Shown here one piece after another: positions 16,324-25,717 of a DNA stretch of 64,000 nucleotides; position 1 is the first letter of the stretch; every line of letters starts with the position of its first letter. The notes beneath the pieces are model-generated. The model made no database searches. It saw nothing but the letters and a program-made list of their open reading frames with translations, and had not been told where the DNA came from. The stretch is from Paenibacillus sp. DMB20 (GTDB taxonomy: Bacteria; Bacillota; Bacilli; Paenibacillales; Paenibacillaceae). The translations under genes were made by a program, and so were the position numbers. The stretch covers positions 248,001-312,000 of the forward strand of contig NZ_LAZU01000025.1 in NCBI RefSeq assembly GCF_000987955.1, read 5' to 3'.

Positions 16324-18825
16324 ATCCGCTACCTTTACGAATTTATTCAACATCAGGATGATCTGCCGTTCAAGCTGTTTGTTAACAGCGTGAAGCATAT
16401 CCAATTCCATTGGCATAAAGAGATTGAGATCATATACGTCCTTCAAGGCTCGGTGATTATGTATCTTGACCAGCATCAATATACGCTTCATCAGGACGAT
16501 ATCATCGTGGTGAATAGTATGTCGGTACATAAGATCGAACGGACAAGCCAGGATAATGTGCTGTTGACCCTGCAGTTCGGTCCGGAATGGCTGGATGCCA
16601 ACGCTTTTATCCACTGCAATTCAAGTACGCAAACCGATGAAAACCGCGGCAGCTATGATGCTATTCGACGCGATCTTGCGAAGATGGTATGGGAAATCAA
16701 TAAAAAAGCGGTCGGCTATCGAAGCTACGCGATGGGATGCCTGCAAACGCTGTGCGGATATTTGCTTCGCCGCTTTTCTTTGGGGACGAACAAAGCGGCG
16801 GAAGAGGATAACAAGACCTATGATTACAAACGGCTGAACCGTGTCCTCCAATACGTCGATGAGCATTACAACCAGAAGATCACATTGCAAACCATGGCGG
16901 ATCAGGAACATTTGAGTTTGCATTATTTTTCTCATTTTTTCACGGATAAGATCGGTATTCCCTTTCAAAAATATTTAACGCTGGTTCGATTGGAGAAAGC
17001 CCAGGTGCAGCTTGCCAATAGCACGAAAAACATTACGGAGATTGCCCTCGATTGCGGCTTTGCCAATGTAAAGCTGTTCAATAAGTATTTCAAAGAAAAA
17101 TATGATTGCACGCCGAGCGCATACCGGGAAGCCGCGGAAGCTTCGGACCCATCGAATCCTGACCGCAAGCCGCTTACTTACGAAGAATCCTCCAGCGGCG
17201 ATTATTACGAGACCGATACGATTCAAGCGATGACGTCGTTATACCGCTATCTTCGCATCAAGACGGATCGCGATAACGAAGCGTCTGATCGTTCTGTAAC
17301 AGCGGCTTCAGCCAGAGTGGAAGTAACCCTGCAAGCGGATGCGGAAGGCATGCCTTACGAGAAGCACTGGAACCGGATCGCAACAGCCGGCAGAGCGGCT
17401 GAAGGGCTGAGGGAGGATTGGCGTAAACAGCTTTCAGACATGCAAGGCCGCTTCCCTTTTGGATATATTCGATTCCATGGCATTTTTAATGATGAAATGA
17501 TGGTATATCACGAAACGGCCGACGGTACGCCCGTCTACAATTGGTCATACGTTGATAAGCTGTATGATTATTTGCTTCAGCAAGGCATCAGGCCTTTCGT
17601 AGAGCTTGGATTCATGCCAAGCCTCCTCCGGCGGACAAATGAGACCGTATTCTGGTGGAAAGGAGGCATCTCGCCGCCCAAGGAGCAGGCGAAGTGGGAT
17701 GAGCTTGTCCGTGAATTCGTGCGCCACTGCTTGAATCGCTACGGAAGGGAAGAAGTGAAGCACTGGTACTTTGAGGTGTGGAACGAGCCGGATCTGTCCG
17801 GCGTATGCTGGGCGGGCAGCAAGGAGGAATACTTCGCATTTTATGAATCGACGGCGCATGCGATAAAGTCCATCTCACCGGAGTTGAGGGTTGGAGGACC
17901 GGCCCTTGGCTACGGTTCGCTATGGAACGATACATGGACGGAGGAATTTTTGGCGTATTGCGGCAAGCATCAGGTACCGCTCGATTTTTTCTCGTTCCAT
18001 GTGTATTCCGAGTATCCTTTTCTCAAAGAAGAGGGGGACCGGTTGACGACCCTTATGCCGCCATCCTTTTATATAGAGAGCATCGAACGATTGAAAGAGA
18101 AAATGAAGGCTGCGTCGTACGATGATGTCGAGCTGCATATGACGGAATGGAATTTCTCGCTTTACGATCGCAATTTGGTGCATGATACGATGTTTATGGC
18201 CCCATTTGTGATCTATCATGCGGTAAATTCAATTGGTTTTTTGAATTCCATAGCCTTTTGGTCCTTTACGGACGTATTCGAGGAGAGCCTGGTCCCGCCT
18301 CCGCCTTTTTACGGCGGCTTTGGATTGGTCAATAGAGACGGGCTTAAGAAGCCAAGCTATTACGCTTTTCAGCTGCTTTACAAACTCGGGGATGAGGTCG
18401 TAACCAAAGGGGACGGCTATATAGGGACAAGACGAAGCGACGGCAGTCTTCAATTCCTGCTGTATCATTACGTTCACGTCGATCATTTGTTTGCGAGCGG
18501 GGATTGGTCCGAGTTGTCGGATATGAACCGATATGCCGTGTTTGAGGAAAAAGGGAGCGTGGTGTATCATTTGTCCATTAAAGGGCTTGCGGGCAGTTAT
18601 AAATGCACAAGCTACCTGCTTGACCGTGATCATGGCTCGGTATTCGATGAATGGGTCCGGCTGGGAGCGCCTGAGAGTCTGACCGAGGAGGAACTGGATT
18701 ACCTTCGCAGCAGGAGCGGACCGGCGATGAGAACAGAGATCATCCGGGATCAGTCAAGCTGGCATCAAGAGATCGTCATACCGCCGCATAGCGTAGTCAT
18801 GCTTACTTTCGACAAACAATACTAG
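16324..18825 (+). CDS. AraC-family regulator fused to a GH39 glycoside hydrolase
   Basis: The N-terminus is a sugar-sensing cupin (FHWHKEIEIIYVLQGSVIMY, DDIIVVNSMSVHKIE). Two AraC helix-turn-helices follow at about 166-275 (ITLQTMADQEHLSLHYFSHF, ITEIALDCGFANVKLFNKYF). A GH39 beta-xylosidase-type barrel covers about 335-800. Both catalytic glutamates are present: acid/base Glu 488 in EVWNEPDL and nucleophile Glu 608 in HMTEWNFSL. The cupin clearly begins upstream of the first ordinary start (GTG 16390), in frame after AAAGGAGG at 16308-16315. The bases there offer only CTG 16318 or ATC 16324; I take ATC on spacing (8 bases). The fusion may let one protein sense and cleave the same oligosaccharide, or use the barrel as a ligand sensor. 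Its neighbours, a PTS EIIC and a GH3 gene, support beta-glycan or xylan use. Confidence 0.85.
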   Translation: MRYLYEFIQHQDDLPFKLFVNSVKHIQFHWHKEIEIIYVLQGSVIMYLDQHQYTLHQDDIIVVNSMSVHKIERTSQDNVLLTLQFGPEWLDANAFIHCNSSTQTDENRGSYDAIRRDLAKMVWEINKKAVGYRSYAMGCLQTLCGYLLRRFSLGTNKAAEEDNKTYDYKRLNRVLQYVDEHYNQKITLQTMADQEHLSLHYFSHFFTDKIGIPFQKYLTLVRLEKAQVQLANSTKNITEIALDCGFANVKLFNKYFKEKYDCTPSAYREAAEASDPSNPDRKPLTYEESSSGDYYETDTIQAMTSLYRYLRIKTDRDNEASDRSVTAASARVEVTLQADAEGMPYEKHWNRIATAGRAAEGLREDWRKQLSDMQGRFPFGYIRFHGIFNDEMMVYHETADGTPVYNWSYVDKLYDYLLQQGIRPFVELGFMPSLLRRTNETVFWWKGGISPPKEQAKWDELVREFVRHCLNRYGREEVKHWYFEVWNEPDLSGVCWAGSKEEYFAFYESTAHAIKSISPELRVGGPALGYGSLWNDTWTEEFLAYCGKHQVPLDFFSFHVYSEYPFLKEEGDRLTTLMPPSFYIESIERLKEKMKAASYDDVELHMTEWNFSLYDRNLVHDTMFMAPFVIYHAVNSIGFLNSIAFWSFTDVFEESLVPPPPFYGGFGLVNRDGLKKPSYYAFQLLYKLGDEVVTKGDGYIGTRRSDGSLQFLLYHYVHVDHLFASGDWSELSDMNRYAVFEEKGSVVYHLSIKGLAGSYKCTSYLLDRDHGSVFDEWVRLGAPESLTEEELDYLRSRSGPAMRTEIIRDQSSWHQEIVIPPHSVVMLTFDKQY

Positions 18826-18847
18826 CAGGTTCTATGTTCATGAATGG

Positions 18848-18879
18848 AACACCCCTCCCTGAGCGAGAGGGTGTTTTTT
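18848..18879 (+). terminator. Terminator after the AraC-GH39 gene
   Basis: The stem AACACCC/GGGTGTT (18848-18854 with 18869-18875) is extended by CTC/GAG. It is followed by TTTTT and separates this gene from the PTS gene. Confidence 0.85.
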
Positions 18880-18967
18880 GTTGTGTAATCCTGCGCGTCA
18901 ATACATATGCTAAAGCGGCGAAAATGAATAGAACAAAAAACGCCCCTAGGAGCAACAAATAACAACA

Positions 18968-18996
18968 AGAAAGCGTTATCAAACTTGATTTATACT
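18968..18996 (+). promoter_or_regulatory. cre-like CcpA operator overlapping the PTS/GH3 promoter
   Basis: AGAAAGCGTTATCA (18968-18981) matches the catabolite responsive element consensus TGWAANCGNTNWCA at 13 of 14 positions. A -10-like TATACT follows at 18991-18996, so the operator covers the -35 position. CcpA binding there would repress the EIIC-GH3 unit when glucose is present. Confidence 0.65.
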
Positions 18997-19039
18997 AAAC
19001 TCACGGCCGAGAGAGTAATACACAGGGGGGATTGAAGAT

Positions 19040-20287
19040 ATGAAACGTCTCATGAAATGGATGACGGAATCATTTGCGCCTCGATTGGAGAAATTTACAA
19101 ATAATGTATGGGTTTCTTCCATTCAAGAAGCGATTATGGTTACCTTGCCGATGATTTTCATCGGATCGATCATTACTTTAATAGCAATCTTGCAGGATTT
19201 TATTCCGGGAATGCCGGATTTATCGCCAATAACCACGTTTAGCTTCGGTCTGCTGGGCATGTTCATTGCATTCTTGACTCCTTACACCGTCATGGAAAAA
19301 AAGGAACGCCATAAAATTAAGCTGATTGCCGGAATGACGGGACTATCCTTGTTCCTGATGCTGCTTAATCCGACGATTCACGAGGATGGGACGGTTCAAT
19401 TCGTATTGGAACGCTTCGGTCCGTCCGGCATGGTTACGGCTCTGCTCGTAGGGGTTGCGGTCGCCGTCATCATGAATGTTTTCAACAATTTTTCCTTATT
19501 CAAAAAAGATACGACTCTGCCTGAATTCATCATTGATTGGTTCGACTTCCTTGTTCCGATCGCGATCATTTTAACGGTGGGCTGGGTGTTGGTATACCAG
19601 CTTCATTTCGATATTTTCGCATTCATCGTCAGCGTGTTCGAGCCGATAAACGCAGTCGGCCAAAGTCTGCTCGGCTTTGTACTGTTCAACTTTATCGGCG
19701 TGCTGCTCTATTCCTTCGGAGTTAGTCCGTGGGTCATGATGCCCATCTGGTATGCGATCTGGATTCCTGCGATTGAGCAAAATGCCTCTTTGGTAGCGCA
19801 AGGGCTCGATCCCGTTAATATCAATACGTTTGAAACCTTTTTCTCCGGCTGGTTGGGAGTCGGCGGTCTTGGAGCTACGCTGCCGCTTATCATCTGGTTC
19901 CTCACGGCCAAGTCGAAGAAGCTGAAATCGATTGGACGAGCCACGATTATTCCGTCGTTGTTTAACATCAATGAACCTGTCATTTATGGGGCGCCTATTG
20001 CTTTTAACCCGATTCTGATGGTTCCGATGTGGATTAACGGACTCATTACGCCGATTATCGTGTATTTTGCGCTCGATCTCGGGTTTGCCCAGATTCCGAG
20101 CAAGGTATTTCAATTGTGGTACACGCCCATCGGGATATCTACGTACATTATGTCCGGTTTTAACGGATTGATCTTGTTGGCGCTCGTTTTAGCCATTATT
20201 TTTGCGGTATGGTTTCCGTTCTTCAAGCTGTACGATGCGCAAGAGCTGAAGAAGGAGCAGGGAGAAGTAAAATTACAAGAAAGCTAG
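19040..20287 (+). CDS. PTS sugar transporter subunit EIIC, cellobiose/lichenan type
   Basis: The 415-residue integral membrane protein has about ten hydrophobic segments. Lactose/cellobiose-family EIIC features include FTNNVWVSSIQEAIMVTLPM near the N-terminus, the FNINEPVIYGAPIAFNPILM region and a hydrophilic C-terminal tail. It would translocate and help phosphorylate a beta-glucoside. ATG 19040 follows a GGGGGGA ribosome binding site. EIIA and EIIB genes are not adjacent, so it must borrow them from elsewhere. The GH3 gene follows 19 bases later, which fits import and intracellular hydrolysis of a beta-oligosaccharide. Known: the EIIC family. Inferred: the substrate, from context. Confidence 0.88.
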   Translation: MKRLMKWMTESFAPRLEKFTNNVWVSSIQEAIMVTLPMIFIGSIITLIAILQDFIPGMPDLSPITTFSFGLLGMFIAFLTPYTVMEKKERHKIKLIAGMTGLSLFLMLLNPTIHEDGTVQFVLERFGPSGMVTALLVGVAVAVIMNVFNNFSLFKKDTTLPEFIIDWFDFLVPIAIILTVGWVLVYQLHFDIFAFIVSVFEPINAVGQSLLGFVLFNFIGVLLYSFGVSPWVMMPIWYAIWIPAIEQNASLVAQGLDPVNINTFETFFSGWLGVGGLGATLPLIIWFLTAKSKKLKSIGRATIIPSLFNINEPVIYGAPIAFNPILMVPMWINGLITPIIVYFALDLGFAQIPSKVFQLWYTPIGISTYIMSGFNGLILLALVLAIIFAVWFPFFKLYDAQELKKEQGEVKLQES

Positions 20288-20306
20288 AAAGAAAGCGGGG
20301 ATACTC

Positions 20307-22587
20307 ATGAAACAACCAATTCATCAACTCGTGCAAGACATGACCTTGGAGGAGAAGGCGTCGCTATGCGCCGGTCTGAATATGTGGATGACCAAAGGCA
20401 TCGACCGTTTGAATATTCCGCCGATCCATATGTATGACGGGACAAACGGCATCCGCAAAACAAACAGCGACGAGGAAATGGGAATTACGACGGAAAATAT
20501 GCCAGCGACGTGTTACCCGACCGGATCGGCGATCGCTCTTCTTGGAATACGGAGCTCCTTCATGAAATCGGAGTCGCTCTCGGGGTAGAGGGTAGGGAAA
20601 TGGGGGTGGAGCTTCTGCTCGGCCCCGGCATTAACATGAAGCGCACCCCGCTTGGAGGCCGGAACTTTGAGTACTATTCAGAAGACCCGTGCTTATCCGG
20701 AGAGCTGGGCGCGGCCTTCGTCAACGGTCTGCAAAGCCAGGGGGTCGGCGCGTCCCTGAAGCACTTTGCCTGCAATAATCAGGAGTTCGAAAAGATGGTA
20801 ACGAGCTCGGAGGTGGATGAGCGTACGCTGCGGGAGATTTACCTCAGTGCTTTCGAACGGATCATCAAAAAGGCAAACCCTTGGACGATCATGTGCTCTT
20901 ATAATCTCTTAAACGGTTCCTATACGAGCGAAAACGAGCATTTGCTAAATGATATCCTGCGGGAAGAGTGGGGTTATGAGGCGTGGTCCTGTCGGACTGG
21001 ACGGCCGTCAACGACCGCATTCGCGGCCTTAAGGCAGGGCTGGATCTTGAAATGCCGGGCCCCGCGCATTACAACACAACAGCCATTGTGGAAGCTGTAC
21101 GGAAAGGAATTCTTTCCGAGGAGCAGCTTGATAAGAGCGTGCGTCGTATTCTTACGCTTGTTGAACAAGTAACGGCAAAACAGGACAAGCAGGAAACCGC
21201 GGCCATTGACTACCATGCTCTGGCAAGAAAAGCCGCGGCGGAAAGTATCGTGCTGCTCAAAAATGACAACGGCATCCTGCCGATCCGCACCAATCAGGTG
21301 AGCTCGATCGCCGTCATTGGACGGTTCGCCAAGCAGCCAAGAATTCAAGGCGCAGGCAGCGCGAAGGTGACGCCTACGCGGATGGATATCCCTTGGGAAG
21401 AGATGAAGCAGGCAGCAGGCGACCATATTGCCTTTAGCTATGCAGAAGGGTACCCGCTGGAGGACCATATCGATGAAGCATTGATTGAACAGAGTGCCGC
21501 TTTGGCTGCAAAGTCCGATCTGGCGGTTCTGTTCGTCGGGCAGCCTGAATATGCCGAATCGGAGATGCATGATCTTAAAGGAATCGACTTGCCGGAGCAC
21601 CAAGTGAAGCTTATTCAGGCCGTTATCGCGGTCCAGCCGAAATGTATCGTCGTTACGAGCAGCGGATCAGCCATGGCGATGCGTCCTTGGGTACAGCATG
21701 TGCCGGGCGTCCTTCATTCCTGGTTGACGGGGCAAGGCTCTGGCAGAGCCATAGCAGAGATCTTGTTCGGCCTGACCAATCCTTCCGGCAAGTTGTCGGA
21801 AACCTTCCCTGTGAAGCTTTCGGACAATCCGTCGCATATGCGCATCCGCGGCGAGAATGGCAAGCTGTATTATCGTGAGGGATTGTTCGTCGGCTATCGG
21901 TACTATGACCGCAAAGAGCTTGCGCCCCAATTCCCGTTTGGCCACGGGTTGTCCTATACGACATTCAGCTATTCGGATATGAAGGTAAGTCAGCATGACC
22001 GCGGCGTCAAGGTATCTCTTCATATTGAAAACACAGGTACAATCACGGGCAAAGAGGTTGTCCAATTGTATGTTCATGACGAGGAGTGCAAGTGGACGCG
22101 TCCGGAGAAAGAACTAAAGGCCTTTGCGAAGATTGAATTGAAGCCGGGCGAGAAGAAGGAAGTGGTCTTCGAGCTTCAGGAGCGGGACTTCGCTTATTAT
22201 AATACGAAGTATAACCGTTGGACGGCGGATAGCGGATTTTTCAAGCTTGCCGTGGGCAGCTCTTCGCGTGATATCCGTATTTCGGAGCGGCTGTATTGCG
22301 ATTTTGGGGAAGAAGAGATTGCTTTCCATAAGTTCAGCCTGCTGAGCGACTGGCTTGAGGATCCGACGGCAAAAGCCATATTGGAGAAATGCCTGGAGGA
22401 AATGAATGAGCACGTAACGGACAAGGTTCGACTTGACGAGGAATTCGTCGGTTTCTGGGGAGACTTCCCGACGATCAAAATCTTCCAATTGTTCGGCCAA
22501 AACTGGATGATCGACCGTTCCCCGGATCAGGTGATTGAGGAGCTTATAACGCTAGTTAATCAAGAGCGTCATCGTGTTCAAGATTAA
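20307..22587 (+). pseudogene. GH3 beta-glucosidase, disrupted by two single-base losses
   Basis: Three overlapping frames together spell one GH3 enzyme of about 760 residues. Frame one (from ATG 20307) runs from MTLEEKASLCAGLNMW to TCYPTGSAIA. At about 20535 the reading must step back one base to continue SSWNTELLHEIG, GPGINMKRTPLGGRNFEYYS and LKHFACNNQE. At about 20976 a second step of one base is needed (GAGGC where GAGGGC would be in frame) to reach VVLSDWTAVND, which carries the nucleophile Asp, then the GH3 C-terminal and fibronectin-III-like domains (GHGLSYTTFSYSDM, TITGKEVVQLYVHD). No slippery heptamer is visible at either site. As written, the gene cannot make active enzyme. Sequence error is possible, since the reading is otherwise undamaged. 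Confidence 0.85.
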
Positions 22588-22627
22588 ACGATATATATGC
22601 AGGGCTGCCCATCAAAAGGCAGCTCCA

Positions 22628-22664
22628 ACACAAAGAACCCGCGCCTCACGCGGGTTCTTTGTGT
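22628..22664 (+). terminator. Strong terminator after the GH3 gene
   Basis: A perfect 16-bp stem, ACACAAAGAACCCGCG/CGCGGGTTCTTTGTGT (22628-22643 with 22649-22664), has a 5-base loop. The symmetric A/T ends could let it work in both directions. Confidence 0.85.
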
Positions 22665-22964
22665 TTGCTCCCGAGAAATTATGGATATGCTCGCGGATAC
22701 CCATCGTTAGGGCAAAACCATTCTTTTGGCAACGCCGTCGTCCCTTGTGGAGGAAGATGGCGTTTTTTCCATTTCACTCGCCGGCATTCTACCAGATAGC
22801 AGATCCAATATTTTGGGCGGTAAACAAAAAAATCGCCCTTTAAAATATGGCGATAATGTGAGTTTTATTTTTTTAGCATATTTATTATACTATAAATTTA
22901 CATAAAAATCAAGGCTTATCCTGCCGGGCCTTGCCATGCTACAACGGATAGGAGGTGATCCATC
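22665..22964. other. Intergenic region upstream of the methyltransferase
   Basis: No gene is recognised. The last 100 bases are AT-rich and hold a -10-like TATACT at 22886-22891 with no good -35. This is presumably the promoter region of the methyltransferase. Confidence 0.4.
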
Positions 22965-23885
22965 ATGGAAAAGAAAAGCCTGACCGCTCTTGTCAGCGCG
23001 TTCTCGCGGGCGTATCACGCCAAGCATAATCAAGTGAAAATTTTTGACGATCCCGTCGCCATCCAGCTGTTAACCGATCAGGAATACGAGCAGATAGCCT
23101 TCAACATGTCCCAGGCCGTATCTTTCTTCCGGCCGTCGTTTGTCGGCTCGCAGGAACAGGCGCTGCGCGAGGTCGTCGATGATCAGCTGTCTCCTTCCCC
23201 ACTCGGGAGAGCAGCATTTGCCGAGCAATCGCTCGCCGTTGCCGCCAGCTTGGGAGCCGAACAGTATCTGATCTTTGCCGCCGGCTACGACACCTTCGCC
23301 TACCGACAGCCGGAGTGGGCTGAGAGGCTGCGCATTTTCGAGATCGATCATCCCGTTACGGCAGCGGATAAAGAAAGGCGCGTATCCGCTCTCCCATTGG
23401 CCAAGCCGGCGAATCTGCATTGCATTGCCGCCGATTTTTTAGAAGCGGACTGGACAAGCCGTTTAGCAGCCTGCCCGGCTTTTGACCCGGAACGAATCAG
23501 CTTCAGCAGCTTGCTCGGAATCAGTTATTATTTGCCAAAACAGGCATTCAAGCAGCTGTTGTCGTCCATTGCCCGGCGGGTCCCAAGCGGCAGCAGCTTT
23601 GTCTTTGATTATCCCGATGAGCTTACGCTTACCCCGGAGGCGGGCGAACGGGCGCAAAAGAAGGTCATGATGGCCATGCGCGCGGGCGAACCCATGCAGG
23701 CAGGCTATTCCTACGCGGAGCTGGAGCAATTGCTGGAAGAGGCCAATCTATTGATCTACCAACATCTAACTCCTTCCGAGATAACGCGTCAGCTGTTTCA
23801 GGCCTATAATGACAGTCAGCCCGATCACAAAATAACGGCATTCGACAACGTTAACTATTGCTTGGCTGTCAAGTCCTCCCGATAA
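22965..23885 (+). CDS. Class I SAM-dependent methyltransferase, LCM (Ppm1/TcmP-like) family
   Basis: The product has 306 residues and starts at ATG 22965 behind ATAGGAGGTGAT. The N-terminus, FSRAYHAKHNQVKIFDDPVA, is typical of the bacterial leucine carboxyl methyltransferase-like family. The SAM-binding loop reads QYLIFAAGYDTFAYR, followed by the acidic strand end LRIFEIDHPVTAADK. Later motifs are FSSLLGISYYLPKQAF and SFVFDYPDE. Many relatives methylate carboxyl or hydroxyl groups of secondary metabolites; the substrate cannot be predicted. It is a lone gene with no biosynthetic neighbours. Confidence 0.87.
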   Translation: MEKKSLTALVSAFSRAYHAKHNQVKIFDDPVAIQLLTDQEYEQIAFNMSQAVSFFRPSFVGSQEQALREVVDDQLSPSPLGRAAFAEQSLAVAASLGAEQYLIFAAGYDTFAYRQPEWAERLRIFEIDHPVTAADKERRVSALPLAKPANLHCIAADFLEADWTSRLAACPAFDPERISFSSLLGISYYLPKQAFKQLLSSIARRVPSGSSFVFDYPDELTLTPEAGERAQKKVMMAMRAGEPMQAGYSYAELEQLLEEANLLIYQHLTPSEITRQLFQAYNDSQPDHKITAFDNVNYCLAVKSSR

Positions 23886-23936
23886 TCAAGGGCGAGAGGC
23901 GGAAGGAGCTTGACTCTCTTCGGCAAGGGGATGAAG

Positions 23937-23991
23937 CTTCAGCGCTTGTGGCCGTCGGATTCACCGGATAGCTGATCCAATCGCTCCAGCT
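23937..23991 (-). pseudogene. Remnant of a rhodanese/sulfurtransferase C-terminus
   Basis: The minus strand reads SWSDWISYPVNPTATSAE. It matches the end of the intact sulfurtransferase at 26127-26963 (SWSDWISYEENPVATGEE) at 12 of 18 positions, including eight in a row. A stop lies three codons upstream of the match, and no catalytic loop remains. Confidence 0.55.
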
Positions 23992-24174
23992 TCTTACTCA
24001 CCCACGAACCCCCATGCTTGAATAGTTCCAACTCCAAAAAGTTTACATACTTGCGGCAACCTTATTCAGATACTTTAGAAGTAATTTAAAGATAATGGGT
24101 ATGAGAGCTCAACATACGAAGGTTGCCGGCATATTGGGCAGCCACGCTTAAGGAAACGGGCGATAGCTTATAGA

Positions 24175-24206
24175 GAACAGGCTGCCGCAAAATCGGCAGC
24201 CTGTTC
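24175..24206 (-). terminator. Terminator of the PAF-acetylhydrolase-like gene
   Basis: A perfect 13-bp stem, GAACAGGCTGCCG/CGGCAGCCTGTTC (24175-24187 with 24194-24206), lies just past the minus-strand stop. Confidence 0.75.
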
Positions 24207-24211
24207 CGTAA

Positions 24212-25717
24212 TTATAATAGCGAGGTTACGAACTTCACTTCCGGAAAGCGGCTATCCGGTCCTTTCATTAAGATTCCGCCTTGATTTTTCAGATACATAT
24301 CGAAGAAATCCAGCATATAGGCATTGATAACAGAGTTCACTCTTTCGGGCGCAATCTTTCCTGTAATGCCCATCATTTTGAAAATCGGAGAAATGAACTG
24401 TACGTCGGTAAAATTCAAATGTTCCGTATTGTCGATATAGAGGAATTGTCCCCCTGCGGCAACCGTTTCGCCCATCCGTTCAAGCTCTAACTTTTTGTCT
24501 TCCGTTACTTGATCCATCCACTCTCTTGTGTTGCCCATACGATTAAGCTCTGCATCCGTGTAGACCCGGTTATCCATCACCATTTTTAATCTTTCGAATT
24601 CGCTTTCCGAGTTCATGAACAAAAACGGCTTTCGCAGACCCTCTCTGTCACGCAGTCGATAAAGCCCTCCATCTAAGTCTATTCCAACCGCGATTCGCGG
24701 ATCGTAAGAAGCGTCATAGGCCGTCGCTCCGCCGATGGAATGACCGAACACCCCGACATGGCCGAGATCAATCCTCCCTTTTAGATGACTTGGAATCTGC
24801 CCCGATTGGATGAGCTCGAATTGGTCCAGCGCAAACGCCACATCGCCGGTTAAAACTTTTCCCAACTTGTCGCGGTTTCCGCTTTCCGTCCGGTAATCAT
24901 GGTCGGGCGAAAATAAGTCCTTGGTTGTGCTGGTCGCGATTCGACCGTCCGGAAACTCGGTTGCAAATGTATTGTAGGTGTGGTCGATCACTGCCACGAT
25001 ATATCCGTGACTCGCGAGATTTTCGGCTTGCGACGTGAGGAGGAACCTGGAGGAATCGAAGCCGGGATTCGCAAGGATCAGCGGGTATGAAGTCTGTGCC
25101 GAAGAGACTTCGGCCCCCGAATAAGCATGACTGGATACGTACTTCAGGTGTTGAAAAGTAAACCCGGGAAGGCCATAGTTCGCCGCCATATGACGTAAAA
25201 TCCGGGTATCGGGGATAAAGGGAGCGTACTTGCCGGTGCCAGCTTGAGCCGGATACCATACCTGAACCATCAATTCCCTCTTGCCTGTCGCGGTTTTGCC
25301 AAATGTCTCCTCCCGGCTCGGATCGACGAAATGAAAGACTTGCGTGCCTACCTTCAACTCGCCGACTGGCGCCGGAAGGTCGAATACGGGAAACACATAG
25401 AGGAAGCACGCCGTTACAATTAGCCCAATCACGATAAAAAGGCGGCCCAGCACCCTACGGATTCTCGAGGCAGTCCGAACGGCTTTCGGCGTTATGAAAA
25501 CGTTTATAAGCGAAAGCATAAGCATCAGGATCGTAAATCCGTATAAAAATAAAAGCTGAACCCTGTATCCTTCGACAAGCAAATGTATCACTAAAAAAAT
25601 GGAGCCGGCTCCGCTTGTCAGGAGCAAAGCTGATCTTCGGATACGTTGATTGAAAATGAACAGGATTGCCAACAAACAAGTACTTGAAAAGAATAGCAGC
25701 ATTTCAAAAAGTCTCAC
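24212..25717 (-). CDS. Membrane-anchored alpha/beta hydrolase of the PAF-acetylhydrolase II-like family
   Basis: The product has 501 residues. The first 115 contain four hydrophobic helices, so the enzyme is membrane-bound. The hydrolase region follows: LMVQVWYPAQ, YPLILANPGFDSSRFLLTSQ, AENLASHGYIVAVIDHTYN, the nucleophile elbow GHSIGGATAYDA, FLFMNSESEFE, and a late His in TEHLNFTDVQF. This is the order seen in plasma PAF acetylhydrolase and lipase relatives, which cleave short or oxidised acyl esters of phospholipids. The physiological substrate is unknown. The gene stands alone with its own terminator. Confidence 0.82.
   Translation of the reverse strand: MRLFEMLLFFSSTCLLAILFIFNQRIRRSALLLTSGAGSIFLVIHLLVEGYRVQLLFLYGFTILMLMLSLINVFITPKAVRTASRIRRVLGRLFIVIGLIVTACFLYVFPVFDLPAPVGELKVGTQVFHFVDPSREETFGKTATGKRELMVQVWYPAQAGTGKYAPFIPDTRILRHMAANYGLPGFTFQHLKYVSSHAYSGAEVSSAQTSYPLILANPGFDSSRFLLTSQAENLASHGYIVAVIDHTYNTFATEFPDGRIATSTTKDLFSPDHDYRTESGNRDKLGKVLTGDVAFALDQFELIQSGQIPSHLKGRIDLGHVGVFGHSIGGATAYDASYDPRIAVGIDLDGGLYRLRDREGLRKPFLFMNSESEFERLKMVMDNRVYTDAELNRMGNTREWMDQVTEDKKLELERMGETVAAGGQFLYIDNTEHLNFTDVQFISPIFKMMGITGKIAPERVNSVINAYMLDFFDMYLKNQGGILMKGPDSRFPEVKFVTSLL

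Noticed and set aside
20530..20540. Programmed -1 frameshifting in the GH3 gene
   Set aside because: No X-XXY-YYZ slippery heptamer or downstream pseudoknot is visible, and two separate shifts would be required.
22574..22843. Open frame of 89 codons after the GH3 gene
   Set aside because: It runs through the perfect terminator hairpin, and its sequence is rich in unusual residues with no family signal.
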